NCBI RefSeq assembly: GCF_019857185.1 | Contig: NZ_JAHWXP010000002.1 | Coordinates: 186,001 to 250,000, forward strand | Source: Alteriqipengyuania abyssalis | GTDB taxonomy: Bacteria; Pseudomonadota; Alphaproteobacteria; Sphingomonadales; Sphingomonadaceae | DNA length: 64,000 nt | Direction: 5' to 3' | Shown: one piece after another, positions 19,063-28,317 of the stretch | How the letters are laid out: the number at the start of each line of letters is the position of its first letter | Numbering within the stretch: the first letter of the stretch is position 1 | Position numbers and translations under genes: made by a program | The notes under the pieces: model-generated | What the model saw: the letters and a program-made list of their open reading frames with translations, nothing else | What the model was told of the DNA's origin: nothing | The model's database searches: none

Positions 19063-19887
19063 CTATTCGGGCAGGTGGAACTTGCCCTCGACAACGGTGA
19101 CGCATGGTCCGCCGAGCCACACCCGCTCGCCATCCATCCGGCAATGCAGATGCCCGCCACGCGCGGAGGCCTGAAACGCGCTCATCGTGTCGCGGCCCAG
19201 CCGCTGCGCCCAGAACGGAGCCAGCGCCGCATGGGCCGATCCCGTGACGCTGTCTTCCGGCACGCCCCAGGCGGGCACGAACACGCGGCTGACGATGTCG
19301 GTCTCGTCGCCCGGCGCGGTGCAGATGACCATCCGGTCGATCTTGGCGAGTGCGCGCATGTCCGGCTCCAGCGCGCGGACCTCCGCTTCGTTTTCGAGCA
19401 GCACGATGGTAGTCTGTTCCGCCCCGCTGACCGATTCGAACAGCGGCGCGGAGACGTGCAGTGCATTGAGCAGAGAGGGATACTCGCCCTCCTCCACCCT
19501 GGTGATCGGCAGCGCGAGCTCATAACCCGATTCGACCCGCCGCACTTCGAGCAGGCCCGCCTTGCGGGTGCGGAATGTCACCGAATCGCTGTCGCCGCTT
19601 TCGTTTCCGAAGCGGTTGTCCGGGTCCAGCAGCACGTGCCCCGCGGCCAGCGTGGCATGGCCGCACAGCGCGACCTCGCTGGTCGGGGTGAACCAGCGCA
19701 GCTCCCAGTCGGCCCCGCCGCTGGTGTCGCGCACCACGAAGGCGGTTTCCGCGAAATTGTTCTCTTCTGCGATCGCCTGCAGCGTCGTATCCGACAACCA
19801 CGAGGCGAGCGGCATCACCGCCGCCTGGTTGCCCGCGAAGGGCCGGTTGGCGAAGGCGTCGACGTGCCAGTAAGGCAGCGTGGTCAT
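19063..19887 (-). CDS. PhzF-family isomerase-like protein
   Basis: 274 residues with the PhzF/diaminopimelate-epimerase-like fold. It starts with WHVDAFANRPFAGNQAAV and has the catalytic-Glu segment EENNFAETAFV, ELRWFTPTSEVALCGHAT and the C-terminal EDSVTGSAHAAL. PhzF isomerises a phenazine precursor, but most homologues lie outside phenazine clusters and have unknown substrates, as here. Its ATG overlaps the stop of the CDF transporter gene (ATGA), so it belongs to the pdxH-CDF-phzF operon. Confidence 0.88.
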   Translation of the reverse strand: MTTLPYWHVDAFANRPFAGNQAAVMPLASWLSDTTLQAIAEENNFAETAFVVRDTSGGADWELRWFTPTSEVALCGHATLAAGHVLLDPDNRFGNESGDSDSVTFRTRKAGLLEVRRVESGYELALPITRVEEGEYPSLLNALHVSAPLFESVSGAEQTTIVLLENEAEVRALEPDMRALAKIDRMVICTAPGDETDIVSRVFVPAWGVPEDSVTGSAHAALAPFWAQRLGRDTMSAFQASARGGHLHCRMDGERVWLGGPCVTVVEGKFHLPE

Positions 19888-20831
19888 GGTTTGCTCTCCA
19901 GCTTGGCGAACTCGTCTTGCTCGACGAGTGTGTTTCCGGGCTCATCGACATGACCGGCAGGGTCGATGTGGATCAGCAGCTCGGCCTCTGGAAATTCGAG
20001 GCCCAGCTCCTGTTCGACCCGGTCGATGATATCGTGAGCCTTCTCAACGGTGTAGTCGCCGGGGAGGTCCACATGAAATTGAACAAAATCGATTCCGCCG
20101 CTCGTGCGCGTGCGCAAATCGTGCAGGCGGGCGAGTTCGGGATGGCGCGCTGCGACCTCGACGAAGCGGCGGCGCTTTTCCTCCGGCCATTCGCGATCCA
20201 TCAGATGATCGACCGCTTCCGAGCCCGCACGCCAGGCGCCCCACAGCAGCCACGCGGCGATCGCGAGGCCGAATAGCGGATCCGCCCACGCCACGCCGAG
20301 ATAGCGATCGAGCACCAGCGCCGCGATCACTGCGAGATTGAGCAGCAGGTCCGACTGGTAATGCACATGATCGGCATGGATCGCGAGCGAGCCCGTCCGC
20401 GCGAGAACGTAACGCTGAAAGGCAAGCAGCGCGAAGGTTGCAAGGATCGCGATCACGCTGACCACGATCCCTTCCTGCGCGGCGACCACCCGCTCGCCTT
20501 CGACCAGCGCCTGCCCGGATCGCATGGCGATGCCTGCGGCGGACACCGCGATCAGCATCACCTGAAAGATCGCTGCCAGCGCTTCCGCCTTGCCATGCCC
20601 GAAACGGTGGGTGGAACTGGCCGGACGCGCAGCGACGATGACGCCGAGCAGGGTGACAAGGCTCGCCACCAGATCGAGCGCGCTGTCCGCCAGGCTGCCG
20701 AGCAGCGACACCGAACTGGTCTGCCACACCGCCCATAGCTTGAGCGCGACCAGCAGCAGCGCGGTCGAAATCGATGCGATGGCGGCGGCGCGGCCGAGGT
20801 TTGCCCTCTCGCTGGCCGACCCGCTCCTCAT
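19884..20831 (-). CDS. Cation diffusion facilitator family transporter
   Basis: 315 residues from [13 protein letters not shown]. Six predicted membrane helices, with the metal site DxxxD in [12 protein letters not shown] and HxxxD in [17 protein letters not shown] cytoplasmic C-terminal domain binds metal ([18 protein letters not shown]). CDF proteins exchange Zn2+, Fe2+ or similar cations for protons. Here the position-TM2 Asp pattern would fit Fe/Zn transport, but specificity is uncertain. The gene overlaps pdxH upstream and phzF downstream by four bases each. Confidence 0.9.
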   Translation of the reverse strand: MRSGSASERANLGRAAAIASISTALLLVALKLWAVWQTSSVSLLGSLADSALDLVASLVTLLGVIVAARPASSTHRFGHGKAEALAAIFQVMLIAVSAAGIAMRSGQALVEGERVVAAQEGIVVSVIAILATFALLAFQRYVLARTGSLAIHADHVHYQSDLLLNLAVIAALVLDRYLGVAWADPLFGLAIAAWLLWGAWRAGSEAVDHLMDREWPEEKRRRFVEVAARHPELARLHDLRTRTSGGIDFVQFHVDLPGDYTVEKAHDIIDRVEQELGLEFPEAELLIHIDPAGHVDEPGNTLVEQDEFAKLESKP

Positions 20832-21448
20832 GGGAACAGCAGCGTGCTCGTCCAGCCGTCGCCCTCGCGCAGAAACACGCGGCGATCGTGCAGGCGGCTG
20901 TCGCGGTCGAGCCAGAATTCGATCCGCTCGGCGTGCAGGGTGAACCCTGTCCAGTGCGCGGGCCGCTCCACCTCGCCGCCCGCAAAGCGTGCCTCGGCTT
21001 CGTGATAGCGTGCGACAAAGGCCTCGCGATCCGCGAGCGGGCGCGACTGGTCTGACGCGACCGCGCCAAGCTGCGCCGGGCGCGAGCGCGAGTGGAAATA
21101 CTCGTCGGCGGTCGCGTCGCTCACCTGGGTGAGCGGGCCTTCGATGCGGATCTGGCGGCGCAGGCTCTTCCAGTGGAACAGCAGTGCGGCATGCGCATTG
21201 GCGCGAATTTCCTCGCCCTTGCGGCTCTGCGCGTTGGTGTAAAAGGTGAATCTGCCCTCGCCGAAGTCCTTCAGCAGCACCATCCGTACCGACGGGCGAC
21301 CCTCTGGCGTGGCGGTTGCCAGCGCCATTGCGTTCGAATCGTTCGGCTCGCTCGCGCGCGCTTCGGCGTACCACTGGTCGAACAACGCCAGCGGGCCATC
21401 GGTGGGCAGCGCGCTGCTGGTGGCGGGCGTATGGGAGGTGTCGCTCAT
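20828..21448 (-). CDS. pdxH: Pyridoxamine 5'-phosphate oxidase
   Basis: 206 residues from [12 protein letters not shown]. Typical PdxH features: [42 protein letters not shown] and the C-terminal [11 protein letters not shown]. This FMN enzyme makes pyridoxal 5'-phosphate from PNP/PMP. The extreme C-terminus is LLFP where many homologues end in RLxP. The ATG at 21448 is preceded by GGAG-like sequence. First gene of the overlapping pdxH-CDF-phzF operon. Confidence 0.93.
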   Translation of the reverse strand: MSDTSHTPATSSALPTDGPLALFDQWYAEARASEPNDSNAMALATATPEGRPSVRMVLLKDFGEGRFTFYTNAQSRKGEEIRANAHAALLFHWKSLRRQIRIEGPLTQVSDATADEYFHSRSRPAQLGAVASDQSRPLADREAFVARYHEAEARFAGGEVERPAHWTGFTLHAERIEFWLDRDSRLHDRRVFLREGDGWTSTLLFP

Positions 21449-21528
21449 GCTCCGGTCCCTAGCCCCGCCCGTGCAGAGCCGCAATTGGCGCATTCATTTG
21501 GTAAGGAGTGCTTGGTAAACACCCGGCC

Positions 21529-22545
21529 ATGTCGGCGTTAATCAAGCCCGTGATCCTGTGCGGCGGCGGAGGCACACGCCTCTGGCCACGCTCTCGCCCT
21601 GCCCGGCCCAAACCCTTCCTGCCGCTGCTGGGCGAGCGGACGCTGTTCCAGCAGGCGCTCGACCGGGTGGCCGATCCCGATCAATTCGCCGCCCCCCTGG
21701 TGGTCGCGGGCGAGGCGCATGTGCCGCTGGTGCGCGAACAGTGCGGCGATGAGCTTGCGATTATCGCTGAACCGATGGGCCGCAACACCGCGCCCGCGAT
21801 CGCGCTCGCCGCGCTGCGCGCGCAGGAAGGCAGCGTGCTGCTGGTCTGCCCGAGCGACCATTATATTGCCGATGCGCCCGCATTCCGGGAGGCCGCTCGC
21901 TCCGCAGCGCAGCTGGCCCAGCAGGGCTGGCTGGTCTCCTTCGGGATCGAAGCAAGCCATCCACACACCGGCTACGGCTACCTCAAGCGGGGGGAGGCTC
22001 TCGCGGACGGCTTCCGGCTCGACGCGTTCGTCGAAAAGCCGGACCTTGCCACTGCGCAGCGCTTCCTTGCCGATGGCCACTACAGCTGGAACGGCGGGAT
22101 CTTTGCCTTTGGCCGCGACGTATTCCTGAAAGAGCTCCGCAGACACCGACCGGAAATGGCGGTCCTGTGCGAGGCTGCAGTGGCGCAAGGCACCGAGGAC
22201 GGGGCGCTGTTCCGCCCCGATGCCAAGGTGTTCGAGACGATCCGGGGCGAATCGATCGACTATGCGGTGATGGAAAACACCGCCCATGCCGCAATGGTCC
22301 CCGTCTCCATGGGATGGTCCGATATCGGCAGCTGGGACGCGCTGCGCGAGGCGCGCGGAGGCGCCTCTCGCGGGCCGCACGAACTGCTGGATTGCAGCGG
22401 AGTGATGGTCGACAGCGACGGGCCGCGGGTATCGGTGGTCGGGCTGGACGACGTGATCGTGGTGGTCGACGGCGACGAGATTCTCGTCATGCGCGCCGAT
22501 GCGGCGCAGGATGTCGGCAAGCTGGACGGAGCCTCTCTCTCATGA
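21529..22545 (+). CDS. manC: Mannose-1-phosphate guanylyltransferase
   Basis: 338 residues with the nucleotidyltransferase signature ILCGGGGTRLWPRSR (about 10-24), PSDHYI and FVEKP. It makes GDP-mannose from mannose-1-phosphate and GTP for surface glycans. It lacks the C-terminal isomerase domain of bifunctional ManC/AlgA; that activity is encoded by the next gene, overlapping by four bases. An AAGGAG lies 20 bases upstream, rather far for this ATG; an in-frame GTG at 21508 is the alternative. Confidence 0.9.
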   Translation: MSALIKPVILCGGGGTRLWPRSRPARPKPFLPLLGERTLFQQALDRVADPDQFAAPLVVAGEAHVPLVREQCGDELAIIAEPMGRNTAPAIALAALRAQEGSVLLVCPSDHYIADAPAFREAARSAAQLAQQGWLVSFGIEASHPHTGYGYLKRGEALADGFRLDAFVEKPDLATAQRFLADGHYSWNGGIFAFGRDVFLKELRRHRPEMAVLCEAAVAQGTEDGALFRPDAKVFETIRGESIDYAVMENTAHAAMVPVSMGWSDIGSWDALREARGGASRGPHELLDCSGVMVDSDGPRVSVVGLDDVIVVVDGDEILVMRADAAQDVGKLDGASLS

Positions 22546-23354
22546 GGACGCTCCCGGTCCATCTGGTGCGCAAGGTGTGGGGTCGGCAAACGCCGCCTGC
22601 GCCTTTCGCCAATCCGGGCGAAGAGCCGCTGGGCGAGATCTGGTTCGATCCGCCGCCCGAGCTCGACAGCCTGCTGGTCAAGTTCATCTTCACCGATGCC
22701 GCGCTGTCGGTGCAGGTCCACCCCGACGATGCGCAGGCCCCGGCAGGCCAGCGGGGCAAGAACGAGTGCTGGTACATCCTCGATGCGCAGCCCGGCGCGA
22801 CCATCGCGGTCGGGCTGGAGCGGACGATGAGCGTGGACGAACTGCGTGCAGGGGCGCTCGACGGATCGATCGAGAGCGCGGTCCGCCGGCTCGAAGTGCA
22901 GCCGGGCGATTTCGTGTCGATCCCGGCCGGCACGATCCACGCGATCGGCCCGGGCATCAGCCTGCTGGAGGTGCAGCAGAACAGCGATGTGACCTATCGC
23001 CTATACGATTACGGGCGCCCGCGCGACCTGCATCTCGAAGAGGCGCTGCGGGTGGCCCGGCGTCAGCCGTTCGACGACGCTCTGCTGACCCGTGCCGGTG
23101 AGACGAGCGGCGACTATGCCGAACTCATCGACGGGCCGTTTTTCCGGGTCGCGAAACTGACCGGTTCTGCCGCTTTGCCGGAACGGCGTTTCGGGCGCGA
23201 GTGTCTGGTTCTGCCGCTGTCCGAAGGGGTCACGCTGGACGAACAGCCGCTGCCCGTGGGCAGTTGTACGCTTTCGCGCGGGCTGCGCGGCCTTGCGCTG
23301 CGACCCGACGCGAGTGCCATTCTGGTCGAGGAGACCCGCGTTGCAAATGCCTGA
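22542..23354 (+). CDS. manA: Class I mannose-6-phosphate isomerase
   Basis: 270 residues. Cupin-type phosphomannose isomerase with the zinc-site regions LSVQVHPDDAQA, FVSIPAGTIHAIGPG and LLEVQQNSDVTYRLYDYGR. It interconverts fructose-6-phosphate and mannose-6-phosphate. Shorter than E. coli ManA, like the compact alphaproteobacterial forms. ATGA overlap with manC implies coupled translation, so the pair feeds GDP-mannose synthesis. A phosphomannomutase was not found in the window. Confidence 0.9.
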   Translation: MRTLPVHLVRKVWGRQTPPAPFANPGEEPLGEIWFDPPPELDSLLVKFIFTDAALSVQVHPDDAQAPAGQRGKNECWYILDAQPGATIAVGLERTMSVDELRAGALDGSIESAVRRLEVQPGDFVSIPAGTIHAIGPGISLLEVQQNSDVTYRLYDYGRPRDLHLEEALRVARRQPFDDALLTRAGETSGDYAELIDGPFFRVAKLTGSAALPERRFGRECLVLPLSEGVTLDEQPLPVGSCTLSRGLRGLALRPDASAILVEETRVANA

Positions 23355-23428
23355 TTGTGCTGTGCGTAACCCGGCTTATGTCGCCAAGCGCCTTGCGCGG
23401 ACCCGGTGCGAATTCTAGCTAGCAGCTC

Positions 23429-24379
23429 ATGGCAGACGCTTACGACATCCTCGGCATCGGGCGCAGTGCGTCTGAAAAGGAGATCAAGAGCGCCTATCGC
23501 ACGCTCGCCAAGCAGCTCCATCCCGACCGCAACAAGGACAATCCCAAGGCGGCCGAGCGTTTTTCCGACATCACCAAGGCCTATGATCTGCTGTCCGACA
23601 AGGAACAGCGCGCCCGCTACGATCGCGGCGAGATCGACCTCGAAGGCAATCCGACCAATCCCTTCGGTGGCGGCGGGTTCGGCGGCGGTGGCGCAGGGCC
23701 GCGCGGCGGCTATTCGAACCAGGATTTTCGCGGCTTCGGCGGCGAAGACGTGGATCTGGGCGATCTGTTCGAAGGCCTGTTCGGCGGCGGCCGGACCGGG
23801 CCGATGGGCGGCGGGAGCGCCAGAGGCGGCGGCTTCGGCTCGCGCAGCGCACCCCCGCGCAAGGGTGCGGACATCGCCTATCGCCTGCGCGTGCCCTTCG
23901 TCGATGCCGCAAGGCTGATCGACCAGCGGATCACCCTGTCCGACGGCAAGACGATCGATCTCAAGCTGCCCGCCGGGGTCGAGAGCGGCACCCAGATGCG
24001 GCTGCGTGGCAAGGGCGAACAGGGGCCCGGCGGCGCGGGTGACGCGCTGGTCACGGTCGAAATCGACAAGCACCCCCATTTCGAACGCGACGGCGACCGC
24101 GTTCGGCTCGAACTGCCGATCACGCTGAGCGAGGCGGTGCGCGGCGGCAAGGTCCGCGTGCCCACGGTCGACGGGCCGGTGATGCTGACGATCAAGCCGG
24201 GCACCAGCGGCGGCACCACCATGCGCCTGTCGGGCAAGGGCTTCTCGCGCAAAACCGGTGGCCGCGGCGACCAGCTGGTAACGATCCAGATCGTCCTGCC
24301 CGAGGATATCGGCCCGCTTCAGCAAGCACTCGAGGGATGGACCGACACAAGCGACCCACGCGCGGACCTGAGCACCTGA
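23429..24379 (+). CDS. DnaJ-like co-chaperone (J domain plus DnaJ C-terminal domain, no zinc finger)
   Basis: 316 residues. An N-terminal J domain (about 1-65) with the HPD motif in QLHPDRNK stimulates Hsp70 ATPase. A Gly/Phe-rich linker (about 78-145) follows, then two DnaJ C-terminal substrate-binding subdomains (about 155-305). The CxxCxGxG zinc-finger repeats of true DnaJ are absent, so this is a CbpA/type II J protein. Start supported by standard J-domain length. It is followed closely by the BrkB-family gene and fabI. Confidence 0.9.
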   Translation: MADAYDILGIGRSASEKEIKSAYRTLAKQLHPDRNKDNPKAAERFSDITKAYDLLSDKEQRARYDRGEIDLEGNPTNPFGGGGFGGGGAGPRGGYSNQDFRGFGGEDVDLGDLFEGLFGGGRTGPMGGGSARGGGFGSRSAPPRKGADIAYRLRVPFVDAARLIDQRITLSDGKTIDLKLPAGVESGTQMRLRGKGEQGPGGAGDALVTVEIDKHPHFERDGDRVRLELPITLSEAVRGGKVRVPTVDGPVMLTIKPGTSGGTTMRLSGKGFSRKTGGRGDQLVTIQIVLPEDIGPLQQALEGWTDTSDPRADLST

Positions 24380-24386
24380 GGTGGCG

Positions 24387-25421
24387 ATGGGCCGCCTCAT
24401 TCCGCGTCTCAGACAGGCGCTTCCCGATCCTGAAAACCGGCAGATCCACTCGCTGACCCCCGAAGACCGGCGGCGTGAGGCGCAGGCCCTGCGGACCTCG
24501 CGCGGCGCGCCGGAACACAAGTATTTCCGCTCCTACGAGGTTGCGCGCCGGGTGCTGGTGGGCACGTTCAACGACGGCTTCCTCTACGCGGGCAACCTTG
24601 CCTACCTCGCGATGCTCGCGATCTTTCCCTTCTTCATCACCGGTGCGGCAATCTTCGCCGCCTTCGGCGAGAGCAGCGAGCGCGCGGCCAGCATCAACGC
24701 CCTCCTGCTCGCGATGCCGCCGGTTGTGGCCGAGGTGATCGAGCCCGTGGCGCGCAACGTGATCGACGCGCGGCAGGGCTGGCTGCTGTGGGCGGGCGGG
24801 CTGCTGGGCCTGTGGACCGTGGGCAGCCTGATCGAGACGATCCGCGACCTGCTGCGCCGGTCCTACGGCACCGAGGCGACCCAGGCCTTCTGGCGGTACC
24901 GCCTCGCATCCACCGGGATAATCATCGCGGCGGTCATCGTGCTGATGCTGTCGCTGATCGCGCAGGTGATGATCGGGACCGCGCAGCAAATCATTGCAGC
25001 CTATTTCCCGCCCCTCAGCGATGCGCTGGGCAAGCTGGCACTGGCGCGCTTCGTGCCCGGTTTCGGCCTGTTCGGTTCTTTCTACGCGCTGTTCTACGTG
25101 CTGACTCCCGGCCAGTACCGCAAGAAACGCTATCCCAAATGGCCCGGCGCGCTGGCGGTGACCTTGTGGTGGGTCGGCGTGACGGTCGCGCTGCCGCAGG
25201 TGCTGCGGAGCTTTTTCAGCTACAACCTCACCTATGGTTCGCTCGCCGGAATCATCATCACGCTGCTGTTTTTCTGGCTGGTCGGGCTCGGCGTCGTTAT
25301 CGGGGCGCAATTGAACGCGGCGCTCGCAGAGACGCCAGAGGAAGAGCGGCTGGCGACGATGAGCGCGCACGAGCCGCGGATCGCGCCAGAGGCGCTGGGA
25401 TACGAGAAGGAGAAACCATGA
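24387..25421 (+). CDS. YihY/BrkB-family membrane protein
   Basis: 344 residues with about six hydrophobic helices in the YihY/virulence factor BrkB family (AYLAMLAIFPFFITGAA, TPGQYRKKRYPKWPGAL, LTYGSLAGIIITLLFFW). The function is not established; the former RNase BN label is incorrect. The ATG at 24387 has GAGG at five-base spacing, better than the GTG at 24381. Its stop overlaps the fabI start (ATGA). Confidence 0.88.
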   Translation: MGRLIPRLRQALPDPENRQIHSLTPEDRRREAQALRTSRGAPEHKYFRSYEVARRVLVGTFNDGFLYAGNLAYLAMLAIFPFFITGAAIFAAFGESSERAASINALLLAMPPVVAEVIEPVARNVIDARQGWLLWAGGLLGLWTVGSLIETIRDLLRRSYGTEATQAFWRYRLASTGIIIAAVIVLMLSLIAQVMIGTAQQIIAAYFPPLSDALGKLALARFVPGFGLFGSFYALFYVLTPGQYRKKRYPKWPGALAVTLWWVGVTVALPQVLRSFFSYNLTYGSLAGIIITLLFFWLVGLGVVIGAQLNAALAETPEEERLATMSAHEPRIAPEALGYEKEKP

Positions 25422-26221
25422 CCGGTCTGATGGAAGGCAAGCGGGGGCTCATCATGGGGCTCGCCAACGATAAATCGCTCGCCTGGGGCATTGCCAAGGC
25501 CTGCGCCGCGCAGGGCGCACAGCTGGCCTTTACCTATCAGGGCGAGGCGCTGGAGAAACGGGTCCGCCCGCTGGCCGAACAGCTCGGCTCGGAGATCGTC
25601 TTTCCCTGCGATGTCAGCGACATGGACAATCTGGACGCCGCGTTCGAGACGCTCAAGAGCCACTGGGACAGCCTCGATTTCGTGGTCCACGCGATCGGCT
25701 TTTCCGACAAGAGCGAGCTGCGCGGCAAGTATGTCGACACCAGCCTCGACAATTTCCTCATGACCATGAACATCTCTGCCTATTCGCTGGTCGCGGTGGC
25801 CAAGCGTGCGGCGGCGATGATGCCCGATGGCGGCAGCATCCTGACCCTGACCTATTACGGCGCAGAAAAGGTCATCCCGCATTACAACGTGATGGGCGTC
25901 GCCAAGGCCGCGCTGGAAACCAGCGTGCAATATCTCGCCAATGACCTGGGGCCGGACAACATCCGGGTGAACGCGATCAGCGCGGGGCCGATCAAGACGC
26001 TGGCCGCCAGCGGGATCGGCGATTTCCGCTATATCCTCAAGTGGAACGAGCTCAATTCGCCGCTCCGCCGCAATGTCACGATCGACGATGTCGGCGGCTC
26101 GGGCCTCTATTTCCTGAGCGATCTGTCGTCGGGCGTCACCGGCGAGGTCCACCATGTCGACGCGGGCTACCACGTCGTCGGGATGAAGCAGGAAGACGCG
26201 CCGGACATCGCGCTCGGCTAG
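25418..26221 (+). CDS. fabI: Enoyl-[acyl-carrier-protein] reductase (NADH)
   Basis: 267 residues. Short-chain dehydrogenase-like reductase of type II fatty-acid synthesis. The divergent nucleotide-binding start (GLIMGLANDKSLAWGIA), the FabI active-site Tyr-x6-Lys (YYGAEKVIPHYNVMGVAKAAL) and NAISAGPIKTLAASGI are all present. It reduces enoyl-ACP at the end of each elongation round and is the known triclosan target. GAGAAGGAG precedes the start, which overlaps the brkB-like stop. Confidence 0.96.
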   Translation: MTGLMEGKRGLIMGLANDKSLAWGIAKACAAQGAQLAFTYQGEALEKRVRPLAEQLGSEIVFPCDVSDMDNLDAAFETLKSHWDSLDFVVHAIGFSDKSELRGKYVDTSLDNFLMTMNISAYSLVAVAKRAAAMMPDGGSILTLTYYGAEKVIPHYNVMGVAKAALETSVQYLANDLGPDNIRVNAISAGPIKTLAASGIGDFRYILKWNELNSPLRRNVTIDDVGGSGLYFLSDLSSGVTGEVHHVDAGYHVVGMKQEDAPDIALG

Positions 26222-26245
26222 CTTCCCTGGGTCAGATCCCGGAGG

Positions 26246-26713
26246 CTAGATCCCCGGAAGGTCGCCGAAGCCCTCGATCTCACGGATACAGGCAAGCGCG
26301 ACCTTCGCCTTGGCCGGGCGGGTAGGCATGAATTGCTCGGCCAGCGATTCGCGATCTTGCGCCAGTTCGCTCGCGTTCTTTTGCGCTTCGCGTGCCTGAG
26401 TCTGCGCGCGCTTGTCGAACAGCTCAAGCAGTTGCGCCATCGCCGCCTGCTGCGTCTGGTCGAGCTGGGCGGAATTGCGATAGGGGCCCAGCACGGTGTC
26501 GGTCGCCACATCGCACAGCACCGCCTGGGTATAGGGGCTGTCCGAATAGGTCAGCGCAGACGCATTGCCGATCGAGAGCGCCTGGGCAGCCTTCTTTTGC
26601 GCCGCTGGAATTTCACGACCGGCGAAGCTATCGACCTTGTAAGGCTCGATGGTCTCTTGGCCGCATGCCTGACATCCCAAGGCTGCAACCAGCAGCATGA
26701 TTCGCTTGATCAT
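26246..26713 (-). CDS. Hypothetical lipoprotein
   Basis: 155 residues. The signal peptide MIKRIMLLVAALGCQAC carries a possible lipidation cysteine at 14 or 17. The mature part is mostly helical with Gln/Ala-rich stretches (about 85-125, likely coiled coil). AGGGAAG precedes the ATG. It diverges from the O-antigen ligase gene across only 53 bases. No family recognised; a structural or periplasmic role is only a guess. Confidence 0.65.
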   Translation of the reverse strand: MIKRIMLLVAALGCQACGQETIEPYKVDSFAGREIPAAQKKAAQALSIGNASALTYSDSPYTQAVLCDVATDTVLGPYRNSAQLDQTQQAAMAQLLELFDKRAQTQAREAQKNASELAQDRESLAEQFMPTRPAKAKVALACIREIEGFGDLPGI

Positions 26714-26766
26714 TGAAACTTCCCTAAAGACGCGCGTCGCATACCCCGGACGGAAACAATTTCAAA

Positions 26767-28212
26767 ATGAAGCGCAATGTTCTGAAATCCTGGCTTCCGT
26801 TCGAACGTAGCGGCAGCCCGGAAAGCCTCGCCTTCGTGTGCCTGCTGGTTTTGCTCGCGATCGTTTGGCTGGCGGGCGGCGCATCGCGCGCCGATGTGCT
26901 GGGCCAGATGGTTACCCGCGTGGGCACCTGGGCCGTGCTGGTGTTCTTCGTGCTCAAGGCTCGGCCGACGCAATTCAAACTAGGCATGCCGCTGATCCTG
27001 CTCGCCGCCGCAGCGCTGCTGGTCGCGGTACAGCTGATCCCACTCCCGCCGGGATTGTGGACCGCCATGCCGGGGCGCGACCTGTTCCTCGACGCCGCCG
27101 ATGTCGCCGGGCTTGGCACACAGCCATGGCGGCCGATCAGCCTTTCGCCTCCAGGTACGATGAACGCCTTGATGTCGCTGGTGGTACCGGTCGCAGCGGT
27201 CGCCTTCGCTGCCTACCTGCCCGAAAAGGCGCAGTGGCGCATCGTACAGGCTGTGATTGTTATGGCTGTGCTCTCACTGCTTGTCGGGCTCGCGGAATTT
27301 TCCGGCATCAGCCTCGACCACCCGCTGATCAACGACAGCGCGGGCGAGGCAAGCGGGGTGCTCGCCAACCGCAACCATCAGGCGCTTATGCTCGCCATGG
27401 CGATTGTCGCTGTATTTTTCGTCGCGGCGCGCGGCGTTCGCCGGGGCCATTTCTCTCCCGCTTTCGCGCTGGGCGGTGGCGGGCTCTCGATCGTGCTGAT
27501 GGTGCTGGTGATCCTCGCCACGGGGTCGCGCGCCGGTCTGGCACTTGGCGCGCTTGCACTGGTGGCGGGCGCCTCGGTCTTCGTCATCCCGGGCGGCAAT
27601 GCGCCGAAGATTCCCCGATCCGCGCTGCTTGTGGGCGCGGCGATCCTGATCGCCCTGGTGGTTGCGAGCGTCGTGCTCGGACGGGCAGAGTCCTTCGACA
27701 GATTGGGCTCGGAATCGATCTCCGGCGATGCACGCGAAGATCTCTCTGGGGTGGTGTCGATGATGGCTGCCACCTTCGCCCCCGTGGGCAGCGGCTTCGG
27801 CACTTTCGATCCGGTCTTCCGCATCGCCGAACCCGACGCGATGCTCCAGTTCCGCTATTACAACCTTGCGCATAATGATTTCCTGCAGGTGGTGCTCGAA
27901 GGCGGCGTACTGGGCGCACTGCTGCTGGTGGTGGGGATCGGCTGGTGGGCCTATGCCAGCGTGCGCGCATGGATTGCCGGGCGCGGGCTGGCGGTGCTGG
28001 GATCTTGGATGCTGCTGCTGGTGTTCGCGGCCAGCTTCGTCGATTACCCCGCGCGCACGCCGATCATCATGGCGCTGGGCGCGATCGCGGCGGTCTGGCT
28101 GGCGGGCGGATACCCGCGCGAAGAGCGCATCGCTGGCAGCGGGAAATCCGGTTCAGGCAAGCGCAAGTCCGGCGGTGGCACCCGGCGGCGAAACACGAAC
28201 CCGGCCCAATGA
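26767..28212 (+). CDS. O-antigen ligase / Wzy-type polymerase family membrane protein
   Basis: 481 residues with about eleven hydrophobic helices. The Wzy_C/WaaL-type periplasmic loop lies around 295-365 and ends in YYNLAHNDFLQVVLEGG, a segment conserved in O-antigen ligases. It should either polymerise undecaprenyl-linked repeat units or ligate polymer to an acceptor in the periplasm. It heads a plus-strand set with wza, wzc and a TPR-like gene. Because another Wzy candidate exists at 43549-44931, the split between ligase and polymerase is unresolved. The Lys/Ser/Gly-rich C-terminal tail is cytoplasmic. Confidence 0.85.
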   Translation: MKRNVLKSWLPFERSGSPESLAFVCLLVLLAIVWLAGGASRADVLGQMVTRVGTWAVLVFFVLKARPTQFKLGMPLILLAAAALLVAVQLIPLPPGLWTAMPGRDLFLDAADVAGLGTQPWRPISLSPPGTMNALMSLVVPVAAVAFAAYLPEKAQWRIVQAVIVMAVLSLLVGLAEFSGISLDHPLINDSAGEASGVLANRNHQALMLAMAIVAVFFVAARGVRRGHFSPAFALGGGGLSIVLMVLVILATGSRAGLALGALALVAGASVFVIPGGNAPKIPRSALLVGAAILIALVVASVVLGRAESFDRLGSESISGDAREDLSGVVSMMAATFAPVGSGFGTFDPVFRIAEPDAMLQFRYYNLAHNDFLQVVLEGGVLGALLLVVGIGWWAYASVRAWIAGRGLAVLGSWMLLLVFAASFVDYPARTPIIMALGAIAAVWLAGGYPREERIAGSGKSGSGKRKSGGGTRRRNTNPAQ

Positions 28213-28317
28213 GCACTTTACCGGAATAGCGTTTCGGCCTATCTGCGCCGCCAGTCTGGGGGCGCGTCGGGTCTGCCCGGACTCCTTCCACTCGACCATT
28301 CACGCCAGAGGCAGATA

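Noticed and set aside
19884-21374. 496-codon version of the CDF transporter
   Set aside because: The extra 180 codons overlap pdxH in another frame; the ATG at 20831 overlaps the pdxH stop as ATGA and starts the family sequence.
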